Positions 7,434 to 17,446 are shown, counted from the stretch's first letter. The stretch: DNA of 64,000 nt from Candidatus Parcubacteria bacterium (GCA_018669975.1 JABHSK010000008.1:10649-74648); one strand, 5' to 3'. Made by a program: numbers and translations. The notes: generated by a model from the sequence alone, not told the origin.

Positions 7434-10286
7434 ATGCCAAAAGATATTATTATCAAGGGGGCAAAAGTACACAATCTCAAAAATATAGATGTTAAAATTC
7501 CACGTGATAAATTTGTAGTGGTAACAGGCCTTTCTGGTTCAGGAAAGTCTTCTTTAGCATTTGATACTATTTATGCCGAAGGACAGAGGCTCTATGTAGA
7601 GTCACTATCAGCCTATGCTAGGCGTTTTTTAGATATGATGGATAAGCCAGATGTAGAACGCATCGAGGGCTTGTCACCAGCTATATCTATTAGTCAAAAC
7701 TCTTCTTCTCGTAATCCTCGTTCAACAGTAGGAACCATTACGGAAATTTATGATTACATGAGACTTTTGTTTGCTAAGGTTGGAACACCCTTTTGTCATA
7801 AATGTGGGCAAGCTCTAGTTAAGCAAGTATTGCAGCAAATTGCAGACCAAATTTGGGCCTTACCAGCTGAGACAGCCTTTATGTTGCTCTGCCCAATTGT
7901 GCGTGAGAAAAAAGGTGAACATCGTAAAGCTTGGGAAAGAGTAAAGTTGGCTGGTTATAAAAAGGTTAGGGTCGATGGCGAGATAATAAATATTGATGAA
8001 GCTGAAAAACTAGACTTAGATAAATATAAACAACACACCATTGAAATAGTGATTGATCAGCTACGTAGAGATGGTAATAAAAAAACCAAATCACATTTGT
8101 CAGATGTTTTAAAAGTAGCCTTAGATTTGGGTAATGGTTTTGTGACTGTACATATTCCCAAAGAAGGTGAAGATATGAATTTTAGCCAGCACTTTACCTG
8201 CCCCGATCATCGGGAGGTTAATTTTGCTAGCATTGAGGCTCGTGATTTTTCATTTAATAATCCCCATGGTGCCTGTCCAGCCTGTACAGGTCTAGGTACA
8301 AAGCTTTTAGTTGATCCAGAGTTGGTTATGCCAAATAAGAGACTGTCCATAGCAGAGGGTGCTATTAGGCCTTGGTCAAGAACCGCTGCTAATCAAGGTT
8401 GGTACAATGCTATTTTAGAAGCAGTAGCTAAAAAATATAAGTTTTCTACTAGAACTGCGGTTGGTAAGCTTAGCAAAAAACAAGTAGAAGTAATATTGAA
8501 GGGTACTGGTAGTACAGAATATAAATTAGACTGGAGTGGTGATAAATTTTCTGGTGACCACAGACGCACCTTTGAGGGTGTAATGCCGAACTTAGAAAGA
8601 AGATATAGAGAGACTGATTCAGATTATATTCGCAGTGAGATTGAAAGATACATGAGAATAGAGATTTGCGAATCATGTCATGGAAAAAGGTTAAAACCAG
8701 AAATTTTAAGTATTAGAGTAAATAATAAAAATATTTCAGAAGTATCCTCTTTTAATATTACCGAACTGCAGAAGCTTTTTAACGGTTTGCCAAAGAAGAT
8801 TAGTGAAACGCAGTTGATTATTGCTAGGCAGATTATCAAAGAGATAAAAGAACGTTTGAATTTTTTACATAATGTTGGTTTAGACTATCTAACTTTAGAT
8901 AGGTCAGCTACCACCTTATCAGGCGGTGAAGCACAACGTATTCGTTTAGCCACACAGATTGGGTCCTCATTAACTGGTGTTTTATATATTTTAGATGAGC
9001 CATCCATTGGACTGCATCAACGTGATAATAAGAGGTTGATAGAGACTCTTAAAAAGTTACGTGATTTAGGCAATACAGTTATTGTGGTAGAGCACGATGA
9101 AGAAACTATATTGTCCGCGGACCATGTAATTGATATTGGTCCAGGAGCAGGTAAGCATGGTGGAGAAGTTACAGCTCAAGGTACACCCAGTGTAGTTAAA
9201 AAGAATAAGAAGTCTTTGACTGGAAAATATTTATCAGGAGTAATGTCTATACCAGTGCCGAAGAAAAAACGTAAGGGTAATGGTAAAACATTGTCTATTT
9301 TGGGAGCCTCTGAATTTAATCTTAAAGATATTGATATAAATTTACCCCTAGGTAAATTTATTAGCATTACCGGAGTTTCAGGTTCAGGTAAGTCTACTTT
9401 AATGACCGGAATTTTATCTAAGGCGCTATCTAAACACTTTTATCGTTCTAAAGATAAGCCTGGTCAGCATAAAGAAATTAAAGGCTTGGATAATGTAGAT
9501 AAGGTAATTAGTATAGATCAGTCACCTATTGGCCGTACTCCAAGGTCTAATCCAGCTACCTATACTGGAGTCTTTACTTATATCAGGGATTTATTTGCTG
9601 AATTACCAGAAGCAAAGTTACGTGGTTATAAAGCTGGTCGTTTTAGCTTTAATGTTAAAGGTGGCCGTTGTGAAAATTGTCAGGGTGATGGTGTCATCAA
9701 GATTGAAATGAATTTTTTACCCAATGTTTATGTTGAGTGTAAAGAGTGTCATGGCCGACGTTATAATAATGATGCTTTGGAGATTCACTATAAGAGCAAG
9801 GACATATCGGAGATATTAAAAATGACAGCTGAAGAAGCAATGAATTTTTTCTCTGATATACCTAATATTTTTAATAAACTTAAAACCTTAGTAGACGTTG
9901 GTCTGGGCTATATTAGGCTAGGTCAGCCAGCCACCACCTTGTCAGGCGGTGAAGCACAGAGAATTAAGCTGGCCACTGAGTTGTCACGTCGTTCATCAGG
10001 TAAAACTTTATATATTCTAGATGAGCCGACCACTGGTTTGCATTTTGATGATATAAAACGTTTATTGGAAGTTCTGCATCGATTGGTAGACAAGGGCAAT
10101 ACGGTTTTAGTGATAGAACACAATCTAGATGTTATTAAAAGTTCTGATTGGGTAATAGATTTAGGTCCAGAGGGTGGTGACAAAGGAGGTTATATAGTAG
10201 CCGAAGGTACGCCGCAGCAAGTTTCTAAGGTTAAGGAAAGCTATACAGGACAATATTTAGCAGAAATTTTTAAGAGAAAGAAATAA
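7434..10286 (+). CDS. uvrA: excinuclease ABC subunit A
   Basis: Damage-recognition ATPase of nucleotide excision repair, 950 aa, full length. The first Walker A (GLSGSGKSS, 32-40) and the second (GVSGSGKST, near 645) are intact, as are both ABC signatures LSGGEAQRI (near 498 and 838) and Walker B ILDEPSIGLH / ILDEPTTGLH. Cysteine pairs of the zinc modules are visible: CHKCG near 123, CPACTG near 283, CESCHGKR near 411, CENCQGDGV near 746 and CKECHGRRYN near 770. It is a single-gene unit bounded by its own promoter and terminator. uvrB and uvrC are not in this window. Confidence 0.98.
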   Translation: MPKDIIIKGAKVHNLKNIDVKIPRDKFVVVTGLSGSGKSSLAFDTIYAEGQRLYVESLSAYARRFLDMMDKPDVERIEGLSPAISISQNSSSRNPRSTVGTITEIYDYMRLLFAKVGTPFCHKCGQALVKQVLQQIADQIWALPAETAFMLLCPIVREKKGEHRKAWERVKLAGYKKVRVDGEIINIDEAEKLDLDKYKQHTIEIVIDQLRRDGNKKTKSHLSDVLKVALDLGNGFVTVHIPKEGEDMNFSQHFTCPDHREVNFASIEARDFSFNNPHGACPACTGLGTKLLVDPELVMPNKRLSIAEGAIRPWSRTAANQGWYNAILEAVAKKYKFSTRTAVGKLSKKQVEVILKGTGSTEYKLDWSGDKFSGDHRRTFEGVMPNLERRYRETDSDYIRSEIERYMRIEICESCHGKRLKPEILSIRVNNKNISEVSSFNITELQKLFNGLPKKISETQLIIARQIIKEIKERLNFLHNVGLDYLTLDRSATTLSGGEAQRIRLATQIGSSLTGVLYILDEPSIGLHQRDNKRLIETLKKLRDLGNTVIVVEHDEETILSADHVIDIGPGAGKHGGEVTAQGTPSVVKKNKKSLTGKYLSGVMSIPVPKKKRKGNGKTLSILGASEFNLKDIDINLPLGKFISITGVSGSGKSTLMTGILSKALSKHFYRSKDKPGQHKEIKGLDNVDKVISIDQSPIGRTPRSNPATYTGVFTYIRDLFAELPEAKLRGYKAGRFSFNVKGGRCENCQGDGVIKIEMNFLPNVYVECKECHGRRYNNDALEIHYKSKDISEILKMTAEEAMNFFSDIPNIFNKLKTLVDVGLGYIRLGQPATTLSGGEAQRIKLATELSRRSSGKTLYILDEPTTGLHFDDIKRLLEVLHRLVDKGNTVLVIEHNLDVIKSSDWVIDLGPEGGDKGGYIVAEGTPQQVSKVKESYTGQYLAEIFKRKK

Positions 10287-10304
10287 ACCTATTTATTATT
10301 TTAA

Positions 10305-10334
10305 GTCCCTCCGCCGTTTGGTGGGGGGATTTTA
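10305..10334 (+). terminator. terminator of uvrA
   Basis: GTCCCTCCGCC pairs with GGTGGGGGGAT around a four-base loop, followed by TTTTAT. Confidence 0.85.
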
Positions 10335-10380
10335 TGTTGCTAAAAAGGGTTATATTTAGTAATATATTATTATAGACATT

Positions 10381-11346
10381 ATGACAAATTTAGAAAAATC
10401 TATTTTAAAAACGCTGATATTTTTCGATATTTTTGATTATCCTTTGACCGCTACTGAAATTTGGAAATGGCTTTATCGGCCAGGTAAAAAATATAGCTTA
10501 TCACAAGTCAGGCAGACTTTGTCTGATAGTCAGTTTTTGAATAAGAAAATAGATAGTGCAGAAGGTTTTTATGGTCTTCAGGGAAGGATACATATTTTTC
10601 TTCGCAGTAAACATAATAATAATTTAGCCGAGAGAAAGTTTGCTAAAGCAGTACGCCTAGCTAAGCTTTATCGTTTTATTCCTTTTGTGCGTATGATAGC
10701 TATAGTTAATTCTTTAGCCTATAGTAATGCCAAAGAAAATAGTGATATAGATTTTTTCATTATCACTAAACGAAATAAAATTTGGTTGGCGCGTTTCTTT
10801 TCGATATTTTTTGTTAGAATGTTTGGTCTGCGTCCAAGTACCGAGAGTAATCGAGATGCTTTTTGTATGAGTTTTTTTATTGAGGAGGATAGTCTGAACA
10901 TCAAGAATATTATGCTGCATAGTAAAGATATATATATGCCCTATTGGGTGCAGCAAATGTTGCCAATCTATGATCCAGATGGTTTACATCAAAAATTTTT
11001 GGAGGCCAATAGTTGGTTTAGAGATTATCTACCCAATGGTTATGCTAATCAATTCTCTAAAGAAGTTAAAGAAAATTTTTGGACACGCTTATTTGGAAAC
11101 ATTTTTGGCTTTGTGGTTTCACCGCCGATTATTAGTCGTTGGTTAAACAATGTCTATCGTCGAGTGCAAACAAATATTATTGATAATAATTTAAAATCAC
11201 TAGTCAACATAGACACTAGGGTAATCATCAATGAAAAGATGCTTAAGTTTCACGCTAATGACCGTCGAGAAATTTTTTATAAAAAATGGCGTGAGAAAGT
11301 TTCTAAGATCATTAAACCCAACTCAGAACTTATAATAAATAGGTAA
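10381..11346 (+). CDS. nucleotidyltransferase-fold protein of unknown target
   Basis: A 321-aa protein whose residues 1-65 look like a winged-helix segment (FDIFDYPLTATEIWKWLY, then SQVRQTLSDSQFL) and whose middle carries a Pol-beta-type nucleotidyltransferase signature, NSLAYSNAKENSDIDFFIITK (begins near residue 110), with the metal-binding D.D pair in SDIDFF. The usual G-S before the aspartates is replaced by N-S, so activity is uncertain. It is directly upstream of an O-antigen ligase-like gene with 22 bp between, and a role in a surface-glycan operon is possible but unproven. A -10-like TATTAT lies just before the ATG and no Shine-Dalgarno sequence is present. Confidence 0.65.
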   Translation: MTNLEKSILKTLIFFDIFDYPLTATEIWKWLYRPGKKYSLSQVRQTLSDSQFLNKKIDSAEGFYGLQGRIHIFLRSKHNNNLAERKFAKAVRLAKLYRFIPFVRMIAIVNSLAYSNAKENSDIDFFIITKRNKIWLARFFSIFFVRMFGLRPSTESNRDAFCMSFFIEEDSLNIKNIMLHSKDIYMPYWVQQMLPIYDPDGLHQKFLEANSWFRDYLPNGYANQFSKEVKENFWTRLFGNIFGFVVSPPIISRWLNNVYRRVQTNIIDNNLKSLVNIDTRVIINEKMLKFHANDRREIFYKKWREKVSKIIKPNSELIINR

Positions 11347-11368
11347 ATTTATACAATAAAATAAAAAT

Positions 11369-12697
11369 ATGTTTTTCAAAAAAACAAACAAGGAGGCAAT
11401 AAAGGCACATCAACGTTTATTCAAATTTTTTATAGCTTTATTTATTTTCCTTATACCCTGGCAGACCCGATTTATCTTTTATGATTGGAGATTAGGAGAT
11501 CAAGTATGGCAATATGGCCGCCTGAGTATCTATTTTAGTATGACATTTTTGTTGGTAGCGGGAGTATTTTTTATATTAGCGCACAAAAAAGAACTTCGTT
11601 TTTCTAAAAATAAGTTTCTTTATTTAATTTTTGGATTTTCAATATTAGCAAGTTTTTTCGCTGCTCAACCATTGGTGTCATTTTATTATTTGGCAATGAT
11701 ATACATGGCGGTGTTGTTTGCCTACCTGGTAAAATTTTTACCAAAGCATTTTATTTTTAGGGCATTCTTGTTTAGTGGTTTAATACAGGGATTGATAGCG
11801 CTACAGCAATTTTTGGCCCAAAGAATTTTTGCCAATAAATGGCTTGGTATAGCTGAACATCTACCTGAAATTGCTGGCACTTCAGTAGTTGAGGTGGCTG
11901 GGCAGAGGATATTGAGATCCTATGGGGCTTTACCACATCCAAATATTTTGGGTGGTTTTATGTTTCTGGTTATTTTTTTAGGAATATATCTTTGGATAAA
12001 TTTTTATCAAAAATGTGCAAAAAATAATTGGAAGAGCTCTTTTCTACAAAAACACCTGCCAGAATTTATTTTTATTTTATCTACTTTAGTAATCAGTACC
12101 TATGGTTTACTTACTTCATTCTCTCGTAGTGCTTTGCTAGCTTTATTTTTAGGATTACTGAGTGTGTTACTGATCAATACACTTAGAAACAATTGGCTGG
12201 TAGTCAATGTGATTATTAAATATGCTGTAGTTTTCATGTTAATTTTTTGGTCATTCAATTTTTGGTCACCCGGCACTTGGTCTAATCGTTGGCATATGGA
12301 AGGTCGCTTAGAGGAGCAGGCAATTGAGGAGAGGATTAGTACCATGGAACAGTTGGGCTTTGACTCTTATAAAAATATGATGATTGGTCAGGGCTTGGGA
12401 ATGAATACTTATTTAACTTTCCAAAAAGATTTAAATCGCCCTGTTTATAATATTCAACCGATTCATAATATATTCATGCTGTCTTTAGCGGAATTGGGTA
12501 TTATTGGAGTGTTACTTTTATTCAATATTATAGCGATGGTTTTTAAGGCGGCCAACAAGGTAGACATTATGTCGACCAGTCTAATACTGGGTCTAGCTGT
12601 CATTGGTATGTTTGATCATTATTTATGGACCTCTTGGGTTGGTGTGTTGATGCTCGCTTTTGCGTTCATAAATTTATTTAAACAGCAGGAGAAGTAA
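11369..12697 (+). CDS. O-antigen ligase / Wzy-type membrane protein
   Basis: A 442-aa polytopic membrane protein with about ten to twelve hydrophobic helices and a large periplasmic-type loop near residues 310-370. The loop holds the family landmark: R-rich WHMEGRLEEQAIEERI followed by GQGLGMNTY and IQPIHNIFMLSLAELG, where the PxHN-type motif (QPIHN) is typical of O-antigen ligases and Wzy polymerases. It would transfer or polymerise lipid-linked glycans at the outer face of the membrane. The neighbours (nucleotidyltransferase-like upstream; MBOAT acyltransferase and SGNH partner downstream) suggest a surface-polysaccharide locus. Confidence 0.85.
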   Translation: MFFKKTNKEAIKAHQRLFKFFIALFIFLIPWQTRFIFYDWRLGDQVWQYGRLSIYFSMTFLLVAGVFFILAHKKELRFSKNKFLYLIFGFSILASFFAAQPLVSFYYLAMIYMAVLFAYLVKFLPKHFIFRAFLFSGLIQGLIALQQFLAQRIFANKWLGIAEHLPEIAGTSVVEVAGQRILRSYGALPHPNILGGFMFLVIFLGIYLWINFYQKCAKNNWKSSFLQKHLPEFIFILSTLVISTYGLLTSFSRSALLALFLGLLSVLLINTLRNNWLVVNVIIKYAVVFMLIFWSFNFWSPGTWSNRWHMEGRLEEQAIEERISTMEQLGFDSYKNMMIGQGLGMNTYLTFQKDLNRPVYNIQPIHNIFMLSLAELGIIGVLLLFNIIAMVFKAANKVDIMSTSLILGLAVIGMFDHYLWTSWVGVLMLAFAFINLFKQQEK

Positions 12698-12721
12698 ATT
12701 TTATTTTATATTTTTTTAAAG

Positions 12722-12751
12722 AAGAGATTGGTCATTGGCTAATCTCTTTTT
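12722..12751 (+). terminator. terminator of the O-antigen ligase-like gene
   Basis: AAGAGATT pairs with AATCTCTT and runs into TTTTTG. The T tract abuts the -10 box (TATAAT, 12753-12758) of the next gene, so terminator and promoter are fused back to back. Confidence 0.75.
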
Positions 12752-12769
12752 GTATAATATAATATCTAC

Positions 12770-14228
12770 ATGTTGTTCAATTCTATACATTTTTTGATAT
12801 TTTTTCCGCTTATTGTCTTATTATATTTTAGTTTAAGTCATAAATATCGGTGGATTTTATTGTTATTAGCCAGCTATTATTTTTATATGAGCTGGAAGGT
12901 TGAGTATGTAATTTTAATTATATTCTCAACCTTAGTGGATTATTTTGTAGCCATAGCCATAGCCAAAGAGGATGATAAACGCATTAAAAAAACCCTGTTG
13001 TTTACTAGTATACTCGTCAACGTTGGGCTTTTATTTGTTTTTAAATATTTTAATTTTGTTAGTGATTCCCTAAGATTAGTTTTAGCTAATTTTAGTATAC
13101 AATTTTCAGCACCTACTTTGAATATCTTGTTGCCGGTTGGAATATCTTTTTATACTTTCCAAACTTTAGGCTACACTATTGATGTTTATCGAGGCAAAAT
13201 TAATCCAGAAAAACATTTGGGTATATTTGCTCTTTATGTTTCATTTTTCCCCACAGCTTGTAGCTGGACCGATTGAGCGTGCCAAAAATTTATTGCCACA
13301 GTTTTTTAGAAAAGTTTATTTTGACTATATTAGGGTGACTGATGGGCTTAAGTTGATGCTGTGGGGTATGTTTAAAAAAATAGTTATAGCTGACAACTTA
13401 GCGAAATATGTCAATCTTGTTTATAATGATGTCCACGCTTATACTGGGTTGCCACTTATTATAGCGACTATATTTTTTGCTTTTCAAATATACTGTGATT
13501 TTTCCGGATATTCAGATATTGCTATTGGTGCTAGTCAGGTGATGGGATTCAAGTTGATGGACAATTTTAAGCGGCCATATTATTCCAAGTCAATTGCAGA
13601 GTTTTGGAAGAGATGGCACATCTCCCTGTCTTCTTGGTTCCGGGATTATTTATATATAACCTTAGGAGGGAACAGAGTTTCAATATCACGTTTACATTTT
13701 AATTTATTTATAACCTTCTTAGTTAGTGGCTTATGGCATGGTGCAAACTGGACCTTTGTTATTTGGGGAGCACTACATGCTTTTTATATTATTTTTGCTT
13801 TATTTTCTAAAGGTATTAGAGAAAGAATAGTTGCCTTTATCAAAATTAGGCGTCTGCCCACTTTAAATAAATATTCGCAAGTATTAACCACTTTTTCTTT
13901 AGTTAGTTTTGCTTGGATATTTTTTCGATCTAATAATGTGTCAGACGCTTTTTATGTAGTAGGTAATTTATTTAATTGGCAGGGATTTACAGATTTTAGT
14001 TATATTCGTGCATCTTTATTTTTGGCTTCCCCATATATCTTTATTGTGAGTGTGGTGGGGATTATATTTTTAGAGTTTGTTCATTATATCCAACGACAGG
14101 GTAGTATACGACATATGATGTCGAATAAGCCCGTCTACCTTAGGTTTTTTGTTTATTATGTTTTACTTTTTAGCATCTTGTTATTTGGTAACTTTACTAG
14201 TCAAGAGTTTATTTATTTCCAATTTTAA
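12770..14228 (+). pseudogene. MBOAT O-acyltransferase (AlgI/DltB-like), interrupted by a +1 frameshift
   Basis: Two frames together encode one MBOAT protein of about 485 aa. Frame 1 (12770-13276) gives the N-terminal helices and stops early after FALYVSFFP. Frame 2 continues with QLVAGPIERAKNLLPQF and reads to 14228, including the GLWHGANW motif with the catalytic His. Family members read FFPQLVAGPI across this point, so the break is a single extra C in the CCCC run at 13249-13252. It would acetylate a glycan outside the cell using acyl groups passed through the membrane; the SGNH gene three bases downstream is the usual partner. It may be a sequencing error, a real lesion, or +1 slippage on CCC-A. 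The -10 box TATAAT is 11 bases before the ATG. Confidence 0.85.
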
Positions 14229-14230
14229 TT

Positions 14231-15292
14231 ATGAAAAATATTTGGTTAAAATTATTAATTTTTATATCTCCATTGATTGTTTTAGTGGTTGTTGATTTGT
14301 ATGTATTGCCACCAGGATATTTTACTTATCGTAGCTGGGAGGAAGTTTCATATAATAGATTTGATAATTTTAAAGTAGGACCATTTTATCCCAATGTTAA
14401 AGTAAACAGGTTGGAGGAGGGTAACCTAGGGCACCATAGTGGGTATGCAGAAATTAAAGAAGTTGAATGGGTTACAGATCAGTATGGTTATAGAAGTTAT
14501 GAAGGTAAGGGACACGACACAGTAGTAATTGGAGATAGTTTCATAGCGGGAGCTACCCTTGATCAGGTAGATACTTTTACAGAGGTTTTAGAGAGCATGA
14601 TAGATGGTGATGTTTATTCAATGGCTAACGCTAACATCAATGATTATTTGAGCGATAAAAGATTTTCAGAAGAGCCTCCTAAAAGAGTAATTATGGCAAG
14701 TATTAGATTGTTATCAAATATAGAAACAAAAACGACGAACGAAAGTAGCGTGGAGAAATTTTTTAAGGAGAAAGATATTACACAAGAAATTATTAAAGAG
14801 ATTGATAGATTTTTAAAGTTAAGGATAATACGTTATACAAATAGTGCACTTAAAAGAACCATTAATCAGTTTTTTGATAAAGATACAGTAGCTGACATTG
14901 CTTTTATTAGTAATGACGTTTTATTTTTAAAATTGAAAAATGATTATTTACGAAGAACTGATGATGATGTGAAGCCAGCTGTTTCCATTATAAAAAGTTA
15001 TCATGATTATTTTACTTCTCAGGGGATAGAATTTATGTTTTTACCTATACCTAATAAGAGAGATATCTATCATGAGTTATTACCACAGGAACAAAAATCA
15101 AATTTTGTACCTTTATTAGTAGATAGTTTGCAAGATGAGGGGGTGGGGGTTGTAAATATATATACAGTTTTTGAGGAAGCCTATGAAAACGGAGAAGACT
15201 TTTATCATCTTGATGATACACATTGGAACAAAGAGGGTGCTCGCGTAGCTGCCGGGTTAACAGCTGACATGATAAATAATACTGAAGAGTAG
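14231..15292 (+). CDS. membrane-anchored SGNH/AlgJ-AlgX-like O-acetyltransferase partner
   Basis: A 353-aa protein with one N-terminal membrane helix (residues 6-25) and an extracytoplasmic SGNH-hydrolase-like domain. The serine motif GDSF is seen in VVIGDSFIAGA (about residues 94-104), and the late catalytic pair appears as HLDDTHWNKEGA (D..H, about residues 326-337), as in AlgJ, AlgX and related proteins that complete acetyl transfer from an MBOAT partner. It starts two bases after the MBOAT stop, so the two are co-translated. The loss of frame in the MBOAT gene matters directly to whether this protein has a partner. Confidence 0.8.
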   Translation: MKNIWLKLLIFISPLIVLVVVDLYVLPPGYFTYRSWEEVSYNRFDNFKVGPFYPNVKVNRLEEGNLGHHSGYAEIKEVEWVTDQYGYRSYEGKGHDTVVIGDSFIAGATLDQVDTFTEVLESMIDGDVYSMANANINDYLSDKRFSEEPPKRVIMASIRLLSNIETKTTNESSVEKFFKEKDITQEIIKEIDRFLKLRIIRYTNSALKRTINQFFDKDTVADIAFISNDVLFLKLKNDYLRRTDDDVKPAVSIIKSYHDYFTSQGIEFMFLPIPNKRDIYHELLPQEQKSNFVPLLVDSLQDEGVGVVNIYTVFEEAYENGEDFYHLDDTHWNKEGARVAAGLTADMINNTEE

Positions 15293-15312
15293 TCTCTTTT
15301 TGGTATAATATA

Positions 15313-15341
15313 TTGACAAAATATAGTTAGCACTCTATAAT
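15313..15341 (+). promoter_or_regulatory. perfect sigma-70 promoter of groESL
   Basis: TTGACA (15313-15318) and TATAAT (15336-15341) with a 17-base spacer, all six bases of each box matching consensus. The -10 box lies inside the CIRCE operator, so a bound repressor would block RNA polymerase. Confidence 0.92.
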
Positions 15342-15353
15342 ATGGAGTGCTAA
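15327..15353 (+). promoter_or_regulatory. CIRCE operator (HrcA-binding site)
   Basis: TTAGCACTC, nine bases, GAGTGCTAA: an exact match to the CIRCE consensus. In other bacteria the repressor HrcA binds it and is released on heat shock when GroEL is titrated. hrcA itself is not in this window. Confidence 0.96.
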
Positions 15354-15380
15354 TTTTAATTAATATTAATATTAAAAAAT

Positions 15381-15656
15381 ATGAACTTAAAGCCATTGGG
15401 CGATAGGGTCATTGTTCAACCAATGCCCAAAGAAGAAACCACAAAATCAGGTATTATCTTACCAGAAACAGTCAATAAAGAGGCTCGTCAAGAAGGTAAA
15501 TTAGTAGCCATTGGCAATGGTGAAAAAGTCAGCCAGCTTAATCTAGCTACTGGACAAAAAGTTGTATTCTCTGAATATGGCGGTTCAGATATTAAAGTTG
15601 ATGATCAAGAGTATAAAATTTTAAATCATGATGATTTACTCGCAATAGTTGAGTAA
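15381..15656 (+). CDS. groES: co-chaperonin GroES
   Basis: A 91-aa protein of the Cpn10 family forming the heptameric lid of the GroEL chamber. It starts with LKPLGDRVIVQP, has the mobile loop EETTKSGIILPE (about residues 17-28) and ends with the roof and strand pattern VVFSEYGGSDIKVDDQEYKIL. It is the first gene of the CIRCE-controlled operon, 29 bp ahead of groEL, with a leader of about 33 bases and no clear Shine-Dalgarno sequence. Confidence 0.98.
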   Translation: MNLKPLGDRVIVQPMPKEETTKSGIILPETVNKEARQEGKLVAIGNGEKVSQLNLATGQKVVFSEYGGSDIKVDDQEYKILNHDDLLAIVE

Positions 15657-15685
15657 TTTTTTATTAATAAAGAAAATATATAAAT

Positions 15686-17329
15686 ATGGCTAAACAAATT
15701 ATTTTTAACGAAGAGGCTCGAGCAAAGATGAAAAAAGGTGTGGATATTTTGGCTGACTCAGTCAAAGTCACACTTGGTCCTAAAGGACGTAATGTTGTGC
15801 TCGACAGAGGTTTTGGTGCACCAACTATCACCAAGGATGGTGTTAGTGTTGCTAGAGAAATTGAAGTAGAAGACAAGTTTGAAAATATGGGAGTAGAGAT
15901 TGTTAAAGAAGTTGCTTCTAAAACGGCTGATGTGGCTGGTGATGGTACAACTACCGCTACCGTATTGGCACATAATATTATTAGTGAAGGTCTTAAAAAC
16001 GTAACAGCTGGATCTGATCCACTATCACTTAAGCGTGGTATTGATAAGGCTACCGAGGCGGTTGTTAAGAATTTACAGGAAATGTCTAAAGGTGTTTCTG
16101 ATCACGGAGAGATTGAACAAGTAGCTTCTATTTCTGCTAACGATAAAGAGATTGGTAAAATAATTGCATCTGCCATGGAAGCAGTTGGCAAAAATGGTGT
16201 GATTACTGTTGAAGAATCACAAAGTTTTGGTATTGAAAAAGAAGTGGTTGAAGGTATGCAGTTTGATAAAGGGTATATTTCTCCATATATGATTACTGAC
16301 ACTGATAAGATGCAATCGGTTTATAGTGATACGCCTATTTTGATTACCGATCAAAAAATTTCATCTCTACAAGATTTACTGCCACTCTTAGAAGCTTTAG
16401 CTCAGTCTGGTAAAAAAGATTTAGTAATTATTGCCGAAGATGTTGATGGTGAAGCTCTGGCTACTTTAGTAGTTAATAAAATCCGCGGAGTATTAAATAC
16501 TTTAGCTATCAAAGCTCCAGGCTTTGGTGACCGTAAAAAAGAAATATTGCATGACATCGCAGTTTTAACTGGTGCCAAAGTAGTTTCTGAAGAAGTTGGT
16601 ATAAAATTGGCTAGTGCTACTGTTGATATGTTAGGTTCTGCTCATAAAGTAGTGGCTACTAAAGAAAACACTACCATCGTAGATGGTAAGGGTGATCCAG
16701 CTGCTCTTAAGGAAAGAGTGGCTCAAATTGAATCTGCCATTAAAAAAGCAGAAGATTTTAGCAAGGATGCCTTGAAAGAACGTCTAGCTAAATTAACTGG
16801 TGGTGTCGCTGTTATTAAGGTTGGTGCTGCTACTGAGACTGAAATGAAGGAAAAGAAAGATAGGATCGACGATGCTCTAGCTGCCACTAAAGCAGCTGTT
16901 GAAGAGGGGGTATTAGTTGGTGGTGGTGTAGCTTATCTAAGATCACTAGCAGTTATTGATGCTTTAGAGTTAGATGATGAAGAAAGATTGGGTGCTAATA
17001 TTCTTAAAAAATCTTTAGTCACCCCACTGGAGCAGATTGCTGCCAATGCCGGTAAAGACGGTAGTGTTGTAGCAGCCGAGGTTTTGAAGAGTGAAGGTAA
17101 TAGTGGCTATAATGCTAAAGATGATAGATTTGAGGATTTAGTAGAAGCTGGAATTATTGATCCAACCAAGGTAACTCGTTCTGCTTTGCAAAATGCTGCT
17201 TCTGCTGCTGGTATGTTTTTAACTACCGAGGCAGTAATTACTGATATTCCAAAGCCAGAAGGTGAAGCTCCACCAATGGGTGGTGGAATGCCTGGTATGG
17301 GTATGGGCGGTGGAATGCCAATGATGTAA
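15686..17329 (+). CDS. groEL: chaperonin GroEL
   Basis: A 547-aa Cpn60 subunit that folds proteins in an ATP-driven double ring. It has the ATP-site segments VTLGPKGRNVVLD and GDGTTTATVLA (about residues 27-39 and 86-96), the apical-domain region and the C-terminal Gly-Gly-Met tail (GGGMPGMGMGGGMPMM), which lines the cavity floor in active chaperonins. Length and motifs are complete. Heat-shock control is expected through the CIRCE element upstream. Confidence 0.98.
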   Translation: MAKQIIFNEEARAKMKKGVDILADSVKVTLGPKGRNVVLDRGFGAPTITKDGVSVAREIEVEDKFENMGVEIVKEVASKTADVAGDGTTTATVLAHNIISEGLKNVTAGSDPLSLKRGIDKATEAVVKNLQEMSKGVSDHGEIEQVASISANDKEIGKIIASAMEAVGKNGVITVEESQSFGIEKEVVEGMQFDKGYISPYMITDTDKMQSVYSDTPILITDQKISSLQDLLPLLEALAQSGKKDLVIIAEDVDGEALATLVVNKIRGVLNTLAIKAPGFGDRKKEILHDIAVLTGAKVVSEEVGIKLASATVDMLGSAHKVVATKENTTIVDGKGDPAALKERVAQIESAIKKAEDFSKDALKERLAKLTGGVAVIKVGAATETEMKEKKDRIDDALAATKAAVEEGVLVGGGVAYLRSLAVIDALELDDEERLGANILKKSLVTPLEQIAANAGKDGSVVAAEVLKSEGNSGYNAKDDRFEDLVEAGIIDPTKVTRSALQNAASAAGMFLTTEAVITDIPKPEGEAPPMGGGMPGMGMGGGMPMM

Positions 17330-17355
17330 TAATCTAGAATAATATATAAATATGC

Positions 17356-17380
17356 AAAAATACCCTTTACGGGTGTTTTT
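17356..17380 (+). terminator. terminator of groESL
   Basis: AAAAATACCC pairs with GGGTGTTTTT around a five-base loop (17366-17370). Confidence 0.85.
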
Positions 17381-17446
17381 GTGTTATAATAGAAAAGTTA
17401 TAATATTTTATATATATTGCTTTAAAAACTAATAATTTTAAACATT

